Source: an uncultured Tolumonas sp.
GTDB lineage: Bacteria; Pseudomonadota; Gammaproteobacteria; Enterobacterales; Aeromonadaceae
DNA length: 57,500 nt
Direction: 5' to 3'
Assembly: GCF_963556105.2 (NCBI RefSeq)
Contig: NZ_OY829944.1
Location: 245,001 to 302,500, forward strand
Positions 19,680-27,793 of the stretch are shown here, piece by piece. Positions within the stretch are counted from its first letter, which is position 1, and each line of letters starts with the position of its first letter. The position numbers and the translations under genes are program-made. Under the pieces are notes generated by a model, which had not been told where the DNA came from, did not search any database, and was given only the letters and a program-made list of their open reading frames with translations.

Positions 19680-20180
19680 ATGTCTAAAATCGAATCTCAA
19701 GCCGGTGAACTGCAAGAAAAGTTAGTCGCAGTGAACCGTGTTTCAAAAGTAGTTAAAGGTGGTCGTATTTTCTCCTTTACAGCATTGACTGTAGTAGGCG
19801 ATGGTGCTGGCCGCGTTGGTTTTGGTTACGGTAAAGCACGTGAAGTTCCTGCCGCCATTCAAAAGGCAATGGAACAAGCTCGTCGTAACATGGTTAAAGT
19901 TGAGCTGATTGAAGGCACACTGCATCACCATGTTAAAGGAACCCATGCTGGTTCTACCGTATTTATGCAGCCTGCTTCTCAGGGTACTGGTATTATTGCC
20001 GGTGGTGCAATGCGTGCCGTTCTGGAAGTGGCTGGTGTACATAACGTTCTGGCAAAAACCTATGGTTCAACCAATCCGATGAACGTAGTGCGTGCAACGA
20101 TCGAAGCGTTAGCACACATTAGTTCACCGGAACAAGTTGCTGCCAAACGTGGTTTGCGCGTGGAAGAAATCCTGGGGTAA
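19680..20180 (+). CDS. rpsE: 30S ribosomal protein S5
   Basis: A 166-aa protein at the 30S mRNA entry and decoding region, where spectinomycin-resistance changes map in E. coli. The loop reads [16 protein letters not shown], wild type at the usual positions. [17 protein letters not shown] and the C-terminal [18 protein letters not shown] are conserved. CAGGAG is ~8 nt upstream. Confidence 0.98.
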   Translation: MSKIESQAGELQEKLVAVNRVSKVVKGGRIFSFTALTVVGDGAGRVGFGYGKAREVPAAIQKAMEQARRNMVKVELIEGTLHHHVKGTHAGSTVFMQPASQGTGIIAGGAMRAVLEVAGVHNVLAKTYGSTNPMNVVRATIEALAHISSPEQVAAKRGLRVEEILG

Positions 20181-20187
20181 TAACGAC

Positions 20188-20370
20188 ATGGCTAACAAGA
20201 CTGTAAAAGTTACACAGACTCGCAGCTCCATCGGTCGTTTGCCGAAGCACAAAGCCTCTTTGTTAGGCTTGGGTTTGCGTCGTATTGGTCACACCGTTGA
20301 ACTGGAAGATACTCCATGTGTACGCGGCATGATCAACCAGGTTTATTACATGGTGAAGGTGGAGGAGTAA
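20188..20370 (+). CDS. rpmD: 50S ribosomal protein L30
   Basis: A 60-aa protein. [19 protein letters not shown] and [16 protein letters not shown] match E. coli L30 (59 aa). The start is set at 20188 (MANKTVKV); a longer in-frame extension would overlap rpsE by ~45 nt and has no support. It lies 7 bp after rpsE, whose GGGGTAATAAC tail may provide the ribosome site. Confidence 0.96.
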   Translation: MANKTVKVTQTRSSIGRLPKHKASLLGLGLRRIGHTVELEDTPCVRGMINQVYYMVKVEE

Positions 20371-20373
20371 TCG

Positions 20374-20809
20374 ATGCGTTTAAACACTCTTTCTCCAGCT
20401 GCTGGTGCTAAATCGGCTAAAAAGCGTGTAGGTCGTGGTATCGGTTCTGGTTTAGGTAAAACCGGTGGCCGCGGCGTAAAAGGCGCTGGTTCACGTGCTG
20501 GTAGTGGTGGCCGTGCAGGTTTCGAAGGCGGTCAAATGCCATTGAAAATCCGTATGCCAAAATTCGGGTTTTTACTCTCGCAAAGGTGCTGTGACTGCAG
20601 AAGTTCGCCTGAGCGAAATCGCTAAAGTAGAAGGCGATGTAGTAGATCTGAACACTCTGAAGCAAGCTGGCGTTATTACTAAAGGCATGCAGTTTGCCAA
20701 GATCGTTCTCTCTGGGAACATCGATCGTGCAGTTACCGTTCGTGGTGTAGGCGTTACTCAAGGCGCCCGTGCTGCTATCGAAGCTGCTGGTGGCAAAATC
20801 GAGGAATAA
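20374..20809 (+). CDS. rplO: 50S ribosomal protein L15, with apparent +1 frameshift
   Basis: L15 is a late-assembly large-subunit protein. The N-terminal half reads [22 protein letters not shown] through [15 protein letters not shown] in one frame. The C-terminal half ([24 protein letters not shown] to AAGGKIEE) is in another frame. The break is at GGG (20566-20568): with one G fewer the sequence reads F-G-F-Y-S-R-K and the protein is 144 aa, exactly the E. coli length. As printed, the first frame ends after 83 codons. A one-base sequence error is the simplest explanation; a real mutation cannot be excluded. AGG/GGAGGAG ribosome site inside the rpmD end. Confidence 0.9.
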
Positions 20810-20816
20810 TAAGTAG

Positions 20817-22150
20817 ATGGCCAAGAAACCAGGATTAGTAAACACGCGGCTCGCAAGGGGGGCCTGAGCGAACTGAAAAGCCGGTTGCTTTTCGTTCTAG
20901 GTGCTATCATTGTCTTCCGTGCGGGCGCTTATGTGCCGATTCCTGGTATTGACGCTACTGTGCTGGGACAATTGTTCCAGCAACAGAAGGGAACCATCAT
21001 TGAAATGTTTAACATGTTCAGTGGTGGTGCCCTGTCTCGTGCATCTATCTTTGCGTTGGGTATCATGCCGTATATTTCGGCATCAATTATTATCCAACTG
21101 TTGACCGTAATCAGTCCTTATTATGCAGAGCTTAAAAAGGAAGGTGAAAGTGGTCGACGTGTAATCAGTAAGCATACCCGTTGGGGTACATTAGCCTTGG
21201 CTACTGTACAAGCTTCGGGTATTGCGACTGGTTTACCAAACATGATGCATGGCTTGGTGCTCAACCCCGGTTTCGGCTTCTACTTTACTGCGGTAGTTAG
21301 TTTGGTCACTGGTACCATGTTCTTGATGTGGTTGGGTGAGCAAATAACAGAACGTGGTATTGGTAACGGTATTTCGCTGATCATTTTTGCGGGTATTGTT
21401 GCAGGTTTGCCCCATGCAATTGGTGCAACTGCAGAACAAGCTCGTCAAGGTGAATTGCATATCCTGTTGCTATTGTTGCTCGCGGTTATTGTGTTTGCTG
21501 TTACTTACTTTGTTGTATTTGTTGAGCGTGGCCAGCGTCGTATCGTCGTAAACTATGCAAAACGCCAACAAGGTAATCAGATCTTTGCAGCTCAAAGCAC
21601 ACACTTACCGTTAAAACTTAATATGGCGGGTGTTATCCCTGCAATTTTTGCATCTAGTATCATTCTGTTCCCAGGCACTATCGCGTCTTGGTTTGGACAA
21701 GGTGATTCATGGATTGCGAATATCCTGCAAGAAATCTCCATGAGCTTGCAGCCAGGGCAGCCGTTATATGAGCTGTTGTATGCTATCGCGATTATTTTCT
21801 TCAGCTTCTTCTATACTGCGTTGGTGTTTAACCCACGTGAAACAGCGGACAACCTGAAGAAAAGCGGTGCATTTATCCCAGGTATTCGTCCTGGTGAGCA
21901 AACAGCACGTTTTATCGATAAAGTGATGACTCGTCTGACACTGGCCGGGGCTTTGTACATCACAGCGATTTGCTTAGTACCCCAGTTACTGATGACCTTC
22001 TGGCATGTGCAGTTCTACTTTGGTGGCACTTCCTTGCTGATTATCGTTGTTGTCATCATGGACTTCATGGCACAGGTACAAACCCATATGATGTCTCATC
22101 AATATGGTGATGTACTGAAAAAAGCCAATCTTAAAGGCGTAGGCCGTTAA
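20817..22150 (+). CDS. secY: SecY translocon subunit, with apparent one-base deletion near the 5' end
   Basis: SecY is the channel of the Sec translocon in the inner membrane, with SecE and SecG; it has ten membrane helices. From 20885 the frame is open and highly conserved ([57 protein letters not shown], ending [10 protein letters not shown]). The natural start is ATG 20817 (MAKKPG), but this frame stops at 20865. Adding one base around 20829-20838 (for example TTT for TT at 20835-20836) gives [21 protein letters not shown] and a 444-aa protein, against 443 in E. coli. Because secY is essential, this is most likely a sequence error. Confidence 0.9.
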
Positions 22151-22177
22151 TTCGGTCTAATATTGCGGAGTTAAGCA

Positions 22178-22291
22178 ATGAAAGTTCGCGCTTCCGTCAA
22201 AGCAATCTGCCGTAATTGCAAAATCATCAAACGCCACGGTGTGGTTCGCGTGATTTGCACTGAGCCGAAGCATAAACAACGCCAAGGCTAA
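22178..22291 (+). CDS. rpmJ: 50S ribosomal protein L36 (zinc-binding form)
   Basis: A 37-codon gene 27 bp after secY, beginning [21 protein letters not shown] and ending PKHKQRQG. Cys11, Cys14, Cys27 and His32 form the C-x2-C...C-x4-H zinc site of the C+ form. GGAG is ~9 nt before the ATG. It is the last gene of the spc operon, as in E. coli. Confidence 0.97.
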   Translation: MKVRASVKAICRNCKIIKRHGVVRVICTEPKHKQRQG

Positions 22292-22321
22292 TTATATTTT
22301 CGGTAGAGACTTGAAAAGTCG

Positions 22322-22348
22322 AGGCTGGCTAAGTACATTAGCCAGCCT
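22322..22348 (+). other. strong stem-loop between rpmJ and the alpha leader
   Basis: A perfect 11-bp stem (AGGCTGGCTAA/TTAGCCAGCCT, loop GTACA), 30 nt after the rpmJ stop. It is followed by ACATTTGTGTG, not a clean T run. It could be a weak terminator or attenuator between spc and alpha operons, or an RNA-processing structure. Confidence 0.55.
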
Positions 22349-22361
22349 ACATTTGTGTGTA

Positions 22362-22446
22362 GGTTGACCACCATGTATCCGGAACGGGCTTTGTGGTGGT
22401 CATTAAATTACTATTTGTTTTAGGAGTGGAATAGTGGCCCGTATCG
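22362..22446 (+). promoter_or_regulatory. alpha operon leader (S4-binding pseudoknot)
   Basis: The ~75 nt before rpsM contain GACCACCA/TGGTGGTC (22366-22401) enclosing TATCC...AACGGGCTTT, followed by an AT-rich stretch, TTTTAGGAG and the GTG start. This matches the arrangement and key sequences of the E. coli alpha operon pseudoknot, to which S4 binds to repress translation of rpsM-rpsK-rpsD-rplQ. The S4 gene is in this operon. The pseudoknot itself is inferred by analogy. Confidence 0.8.
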
Positions 22447-22790
22447 CTGGCATTAACATTCCTGACCATAAACATGCAGTTATCGCGTTAACTGCGATTT
22501 ATGGCGTTGGCGACACCCGTGCAAAGCAAATTTGCGCAGCGGCTGGTATCGCCGAGGATGTGAAAGTTAAAAATCTGGACGAAGCTCAAATTGAAGCGCT
22601 TCGTACCGAAGTAAGCAAATTTACTGTTGAAGGCGACCTGCGTCGTGAAGTATCCATGAACATCAAACGTTTGATGGACTTGGGATGCTACCGTGGCTTG
22701 CGTCATCGTCGTGGTTTGCCGGTTCGCGGACAGCGTACCAAAACTAACGCGCGCACCCGTAAGGGTCCTCGTAAACCGATTAAGAAGTAA
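22434..22790 (+). CDS. rpsM: 30S ribosomal protein S13
   Basis: A 118-aa protein of the 30S head contacting the P-site tRNA and L5. It starts with GTG, as E. coli rpsM does within the S4-controlled leader. [19 protein letters not shown] and the C-terminal [19 protein letters not shown] are conserved. TAGGAG is ~8 nt upstream. First gene of the alpha operon. Confidence 0.98.
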   Translation: MARIAGINIPDHKHAVIALTAIYGVGDTRAKQICAAAGIAEDVKVKNLDEAQIEALRTEVSKFTVEGDLRREVSMNIKRLMDLGCYRGLRHRRGLPVRGQRTKTNARTRKGPRKPIKK

Positions 22791-22802
22791 ACGGGAAGGT
22801 AG

Positions 22803-23195
<393 letters not shown>

Positions 23196-23226
23196 CGTTG
23201 TCTAGTAGGATTGTTGGAGAAAGAAC

Positions 23227-23847
23227 ATGGCAAGATATTTAGGCCCAAAGCTGAAGCTTAGCCGTCGTGAAGGCACCGATCTGTTCCTGAAATCAGGCGT
23301 TCGTGCTATCGACTCTAAGTGTAAAATTGACACAGCTCCTGGTCAGCACGGTGCGCGTAAGCCACGTCTGTCTGACTACGGTGTACAGCTGCGTGAAAAA
23401 CAGAAAGTCCGTCGTATTTACGGCATTCTGGAAAAACAATTCCGTAACTATTACCGTGAAGCGACTCGCATCAAGGGTAATACCGGTGAGAACCTACTGC
23501 AGTTGCTGGAAGGTCGTCTGGACAACGTAGTTTATCGTATGGGTTTTGCATCTACCCGTGCGGAAGCTCGCCAGCTGGTTAGCCATAAAGCTATCGTTAT
23601 CAATGGCAAAGTGGTAAACATTCCTTCTTATAACGTTTCTCCTGAAGATGTAGTCACTGTTCGTGAGAAGGCGAAAAAACAAGCTCGTATCAAAGCCGCA
23701 TTAGACGTGGCTGCGCAGCGTGAAAAGCCAACTTGGATTGAGATCAATGCAGACAAAATGGAAGGCGTTTACAAACGTCTGCCAGAGCGTTCAGATCTGT
23801 CTGCTGACATCAATGAACAGTTGATCGTCGAGCTTTACTCCAAGTAA
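23227..23847 (+). CDS. rpsD: 30S ribosomal protein S4
   Basis: A 206-aa primary assembly protein and, in E. coli, the repressor of the alpha operon through its leader. [20 protein letters not shown] at the start and the S4 RNA-binding domain ([20 protein letters not shown], about residues 95-114, with [18 protein letters not shown] after it) are clear. It has the zinc-free N-terminal form. TTGGAGAAAG precedes the ATG. Confidence 0.98.
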   Translation: MARYLGPKLKLSRREGTDLFLKSGVRAIDSKCKIDTAPGQHGARKPRLSDYGVQLREKQKVRRIYGILEKQFRNYYREATRIKGNTGENLLQLLEGRLDNVVYRMGFASTRAEARQLVSHKAIVINGKVVNIPSYNVSPEDVVTVREKAKKQARIKAALDVAAQREKPTWIEINADKMEGVYKRLPERSDLSADINEQLIVELYSK

Positions 23848-23872
23848 GGCTTAGCTTCTAAGAGAGGACATA

Positions 23873-24862
23873 ATGCTGGGTTCTGTAACAGATTTTCTCA
23901 AGCCACGTTTGGTTGATATCGAGCAACTCAGTCCGACTCATGCCAAGGTAACCCTTGAGCCGTTGGAGCGTGGTTTCGGTCATACTTTAGGTAATGCGTT
24001 ACGACGCATTCTCCTGTCGTCCATGCCGGGATGTGCAGTTGCTGAGGTTGAGATCGACGGCGTATTGCACGAGTACAGCAGTAAAGAAGGTGTTCAGGAA
24101 GATATCCTGGAGATCTTGCTGAACTTAAAAGGCATTGCAGTAAAGCTGGAAGGTAAAGATGAAGTAATCCTTTCGCTGACCAAGTCTGGTGCGGGCCCGG
24201 TCACGGCAGGTGATATCATCCATGGTGATGATGTTGTCATTGTCAATCCGGAGCATGTGATTTGTCATCTGACCGGTGCTAATGCTGAAATCAGTATGCG
24301 TCTGCGTGTTCAACGTGGTCGTGGCTACGTTCCTGCATCAGCACGTTTACATACAGATGATGAAGATCGTCCAATTGGTCGTTTGTTACTGGATGCGGCG
24401 TTTAGCCCTGTAGTGCGTATTGCCTACAATGTTGAAGCTGCTCGTGTGGAACAACGTACTGATCTGGATAAGTTGGTTATCGATATGGAAACCAACGGTA
24501 CGCTAGATCCGGAAGAAGCCATTCGCCGTGCAGCTACTATTTTGGCTGAGCAGTTGGATGCCTTTGTTGATTTGCGTGATGTTTCCGTTCCAGAGAAGAA
24601 AGAAGACAAGCCGGAGTTCGATCCGATCCTGCTGCGTCCTGTTGATGATCTGGAATTGACAGTTCGTTCTGCGAACTGCCTGAAAGCAGAAGCAATCCAT
24701 TATATTGGTGATCTGGTACAGCGCACTGAGGTGGAGTTGTTAAAAACTCCTAACCTGGGTAAAAAGTCTTTGACTGAAATCAAAGACGTGCTGGCTTCCC
24801 GTGGTTTGTCTCTGGGCATGCGTCTGGAGAATTGGCCGCCGGCAAGTCTGGCAGACAATTGA
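23873..24862 (+). CDS. rpoA: RNA polymerase alpha subunit
   Basis: A 329-aa subunit, same length as in E. coli. The N-terminal domain (about residues 1-235) holds the dimerisation motif [21 protein letters not shown] linker with [10 protein letters not shown] joins it to the C-terminal domain, where [10 protein letters not shown] contains the Arg that contacts UP elements and activators (Arg265 in E. coli). Location between rpsD and rplQ is the standard alpha operon order. GAGAGGA precedes the ATG. Confidence 0.98.
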   Translation: MLGSVTDFLKPRLVDIEQLSPTHAKVTLEPLERGFGHTLGNALRRILLSSMPGCAVAEVEIDGVLHEYSSKEGVQEDILEILLNLKGIAVKLEGKDEVILSLTKSGAGPVTAGDIIHGDDVVIVNPEHVICHLTGANAEISMRLRVQRGRGYVPASARLHTDDEDRPIGRLLLDAAFSPVVRIAYNVEAARVEQRTDLDKLVIDMETNGTLDPEEAIRRAATILAEQLDAFVDLRDVSVPEKKEDKPEFDPILLRPVDDLELTVRSANCLKAEAIHYIGDLVQRTEVELLKTPNLGKKSLTEIKDVLASRGLSLGMRLENWPPASLADN

Positions 24863-24905
24863 TCCAGATTGCAGGTTCTACCGATTTTGTTAGAAGGATA
24901 AGGTC

Positions 24906-25292
24906 ATGCGCCATCGTTTGAGTGGTCGTCAACTGAACCGGAACGCGAGCCATCGTTCGGCTATGTTCCGCAACATGGCCAGCTCCCTGGTTCGTCATGA
25001 GATCATCAAGACGACTTTGCCTAAAGCAAAGGAGCTACGTCGTGTAGTTGAGCCCTTGATTACTCTTGCTAAGAGTGACAGTGTTGCAAATCGCCGTTTG
25101 GCATTTGCTCGTACCCGCGACAGAGATGTTGTTGGTAAACTGTTTACTGAACTTGGCCCACGTTTTCAAGGTCGTCCAGGTGGTTATACGCGCATTCTGA
25201 AATGCGGTTTCCGCGCTGGTGATAACGCACCAATGGCTTATATTGAGCTGGTTGGTCGTCCGGTAGATGCTGAAGCAGCTACTGAAGAATAA
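24906..25292 (+). CDS. rplQ: 50S ribosomal protein L17
   Basis: A 128-aa protein near the tunnel exit. [20 protein letters not shown] and the middle [12 protein letters not shown] match E. coli L17 (127 aa). It is the last gene of the alpha operon, 43 bp after rpoA, with AAGGATAAGG upstream, and is closed by a strong terminator. Confidence 0.98.
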   Translation: MRHRLSGRQLNRNASHRSAMFRNMASSLVRHEIIKTTLPKAKELRRVVEPLITLAKSDSVANRRLAFARTRDRDVVGKLFTELGPRFQGRPGGYTRILKCGFRAGDNAPMAYIELVGRPVDAEAATEE

Positions 25293-25324
25293 AATAAAGC
25301 CGGGGTAACCCGGCTTTATTTTTT
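25293..25324 (+). terminator. alpha operon terminator
   Basis: A 12-bp stem (AATAAAGCCGGG/CCCGGCTTTATT, loop GTAA) runs into T6, starting at the last base region of the rplQ stop. It ends the ribosomal protein block. Confidence 0.93.
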
Positions 25325-25499
25325 CCGCTTTTGTCATCAATACTTTCCTGACTCAGATACCTTTCGATCTCACCTTATACTCCGCCCCCACGTTTGCTAT
25401 AATATAATCGTTATTATCAGACCCTATTATCTTCATGTTTTTTAAGCAGAAGTTCATGGTTGGTTTTAGTCATCGATAAGCAGTGATCTGAAGGATGTA

Positions 25500-26087
25500 A
25501 TGCTGACGTCTTCCCGAATTGAGTTAAAACCGCCATCACTGGACTGGGTTGAACCGCTGCGTCTGGCTTTATCCGAAAGTTATGAATTGCATCAACTGTT
25601 TCTTGATTGGGCGGAACCCGATCCATCTATATTGACGGTGACCGCCAATATGAATGTAGCAAAAGAGCAATTTGAACGTAAGGAACATGAATTACGTTTT
25701 ATGATTGTGCGGCGTGAAGATCAATTGTTGGTTGGTAGTATTAGTTTACATGTCAGGGATGTCTCTGTTCCCTACTATGAAATCGGTTATTGGGTGCGAC
25801 AATCTGCAGCTGGTAAAGGTTATATAACAGAAGCGGTGTTGTTATTAGCGGATTATGCTTTTATTCATTTGCATGCCGCACGACTTGAGATCCGCACCGC
25901 GGCGAGTAATGAAAAAAGTCGAGCCGTGGCAGAAAGAGCGGGTTTTAAACTGGAAGCAACATTAAAAAACGCTTGTCGTTCGCAAGGCCATTTGGATGAT
26001 ACGCTGGTTTATAGTCGTATTGGGTATGAAGATATGATCCCGGAGATCGATCTGGTGGATATCTCTCCGGATGGACTCGATTACTAA
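25500..26087 (+). CDS. GNAT acetyltransferase, RimJ/RimL-like
   Basis: A 195-aa GNAT-fold protein of the Acetyltransf_3 (RimJ/RimL/SpeG-like) group. The acetyl-CoA segment is YWVRQSAAGKGYITEAV (Q/RxxGxG/A-type loop) near residues 98-114, followed by RIRTAASNEKSRAVAERAGFK-like strand and helix (reads LEIRTAASNEKSRAVAERAG). Family members acetylate ribosomal protein N termini, small amines or antibiotics; the substrate here cannot be told. AAGGATGTA precedes the ATG. Two overlapping TATAAT hexamers at 25398-25408 may supply its own promoter. Convergent with metJ. Confidence 0.85.
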   Translation: MLTSSRIELKPPSLDWVEPLRLALSESYELHQLFLDWAEPDPSILTVTANMNVAKEQFERKEHELRFMIVRREDQLLVGSISLHVRDVSVPYYEIGYWVRQSAAGKGYITEAVLLLADYAFIHLHAARLEIRTAASNEKSRAVAERAGFKLEATLKNACRSQGHLDDTLVYSRIGYEDMIPEIDLVDISPDGLDY

Positions 26088-26101
26088 ACGCTAATTAACG
26101 G

Positions 26102-26422
26102 TTATTCATCGTATTTTTCGATAGGTTTGCCCATTTCCGTCATTATTTGCTGGACCATGAGCGGGATATCATCGGGACAATCTTTGCGTAAATCGTCATC
26201 AGCCGGTAGCGGTTGGCCGGTATAAGCGTGCAAAAATGCTTCACAAAGTAATTCACTGTTGGTGGCATGACGCAGATTATTTATTTGGCGGCGAGTACGT
26301 TCATCTGTCAGTATTTTTAATACCTTCAGCGGAATTGAAACCGTGATCTTTTTGACCTGCTCACTTTTTTTGCCGTGTTCTGCATACGGACTAATATATT
26401 CGCCATTCCACGCCGTTTTCAT
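26102..26422 (-). CDS. metJ: methionine repressor MetJ
   Basis: A 106-aa ribbon-helix-helix repressor that, with S-adenosylmethionine as corepressor, binds tandem 8-bp met boxes in methionine-gene promoters. The block [20 protein letters not shown], then [19 protein letters not shown] (DNA-binding strand KKITVSIP) and [18 protein letters not shown], are near-identical to E. coli MetJ (105 aa). AGGTGAG precedes the ATG. It is divergent from metB, with met boxes between them, so it probably represses both. Confidence 0.98.
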   Translation of the reverse strand: MKTAWNGEYISPYAEHGKKSEQVKKITVSIPLKVLKILTDERTRRQINNLRHATNSELLCEAFLHAYTGQPLPADDDLRKDCPDDIPLMVQQIMTEMGKPIEKYDE

Positions 26423-26492
26423 TGCTCACCTGTTATTCCAGCCAGACAAAGTATAGTAACCCGTATAGGTAATAATGACAATCCATAGGTAA

Positions 26493-26524
26493 AGCCATGT
26501 AGACGTCTAGAAGTGTTGACGGCT
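26493..26524. promoter_or_regulatory. tandem met boxes (MetJ operator)
   Basis: Consecutive 8-bp units relative to AGACGTCT: AGCCATGT (26493, 4/8), AGACGTCT (26501, 8/8), AGAAGTGT (26509, 6/8), TGACGGCT (26517, 6/8). The array overlaps TTGACG (26516-26521), a likely -35 of metB. MetJ binds such arrays cooperatively. Confidence 0.85.
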
Positions 26525-26574
26525 TAGTGGCAGTGGGGTACCGTGATGGTACGCACGACTATCAAGGAACTATC

Positions 26575-27735
26575 ATGTCGGATTACCAACGAGAAACATA
26601 CGCTGTCAAATCAGGAATTGCTGCTGATACTCAATTCGGTTCGGTTGTTCCGCCTATTTATTTATCCACAAACTATACCTTTGCCGGTTTCGGTGAAAAA
26701 CGAGAGTTTGACTATAGCCGTTCCGGTAATCCGACCCGCAGTACGCTAGCGGGGGCATTGGCGGCATTAGAGGGTGGTGCGGGTGCTGTATTTACCGGCA
26801 GCGGTATGGGCGCAATCAATCTGGTCACTGCCTTGTTGTCTTCCTATGATTTGTTAGTTGCGCCACATGATTGTTATGGTGGAACCTATCGGCTATTCCA
26901 GCATGTTGCTGCGAAAGGTTCGTATCGGGTGTTATTTGTCGATCAAACCGATCCTGTCGCATTAGCACAGGCGTTGGCGCAAAAACCAAAATTAGTGTGG
27001 GTGGAAACACCATCCAATCCGTTATTACGCGTGGTTGATATCGCGGCTATTTGTCAGCAATCACATGCGATAGGTGCATTAGTGGCGGTGGATAACACCT
27101 TCTTGTCACCACTCCTGCAACAACCATTGGCTCTGGGGGCTGATATTGTCGTGCATTCCACAACCAAATATCTGAACGGTCATTCGGATGTGGTTGGCGG
27201 AGCGGTAATTGCCAAAGAACCTGAATTGCATGAAAAATTGGCCTGGTGGGGCAACTGCCTTGGACACACTGGCGGTGCATTTGATGCGTATCTGACACTG
27301 CGAGGTCTGCGCACGCTGGCACCGCGTATGCGAGTGCATCAGGAAAATGCGAATGCCATTTTGGCTTATTTACAACAGCAACCGCGGGTGACGAAAATTT
27401 ATCACCCGAGTTTACCGGAGCACCCTGGGCACGAAATTGCAAAGCGTCAGCAACAAGGCTTTGGTGCAATGCTGAGTTTTGAAGTGGATTTTGATATAGA
27501 ACAATTAAAGCAATTTTTGGGTGGTTTGCAGCTGTTTTGTCTGGCAGAGTCATTAGGTGGAGTGGAAAGTCTGGTCGCTCATCCGGCAAGTATGACGCAT
27601 GCAGGGATGAACCCAGACGCGCGTCGGGTTGCGGGTATTTCGGATCAGCTACTGCGTTTCTCCATCGGGATTGAACATATCACTGATCTGCTGGCAGATT
27701 TAGATCGCGCGTTTGCCTGTGTTGCCAGCAAATAA
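26575..27735 (+). CDS. metB: cystathionine gamma-synthase
   Basis: A 386-aa PLP enzyme of the Cys/Met metabolism family that joins cysteine to an activated homoserine to make cystathionine. The PLP-lysine motif is VVHSTTKYLNGHSDVVGG near residues 195-212; DYSRSGNPTR and the C-terminal ESLGGVESLVAHPASMTHAGM, taken in parts, match E. coli MetB. ATG 26575 (MSDYQRETYAVKSG) is chosen for alignment and AAGGA 8 nt upstream over an in-frame GTG 16 codons earlier that would lie against the operator. First gene of metB-metL. Confidence 0.96.
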   Translation: MSDYQRETYAVKSGIAADTQFGSVVPPIYLSTNYTFAGFGEKREFDYSRSGNPTRSTLAGALAALEGGAGAVFTGSGMGAINLVTALLSSYDLLVAPHDCYGGTYRLFQHVAAKGSYRVLFVDQTDPVALAQALAQKPKLVWVETPSNPLLRVVDIAAICQQSHAIGALVAVDNTFLSPLLQQPLALGADIVVHSTTKYLNGHSDVVGGAVIAKEPELHEKLAWWGNCLGHTGGAFDAYLTLRGLRTLAPRMRVHQENANAILAYLQQQPRVTKIYHPSLPEHPGHEIAKRQQQGFGAMLSFEVDFDIEQLKQFLGGLQLFCLAESLGGVESLVAHPASMTHAGMNPDARRVAGISDQLLRFSIGIEHITDLLADLDRAFACVASK

Positions 27736-27793
27736 AATAGTAAGACCAATACGGTGTCATTCATCGTATTAAAAGATTAAGAGGTAACGAAGT

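Noticed and set aside
20885-20887. TTG at 20885 as the natural secY start
   Set aside because: It would remove the conserved cytoplasmic N terminus and begin inside the first membrane helix; the MAKKPG start at 20817 with one missing base explains the data better.
22322-22348. Hairpin after rpmJ as a definite Rho-independent terminator
   Set aside because: The stem is strong but the following ACATTTGTGTG is not a U tract; recorded only as a stem-loop.
27047-27589. 180-codon ORF antisense to metB
   Set aside because: Complete overlap with conserved metB; odd composition and no recognisable domain.
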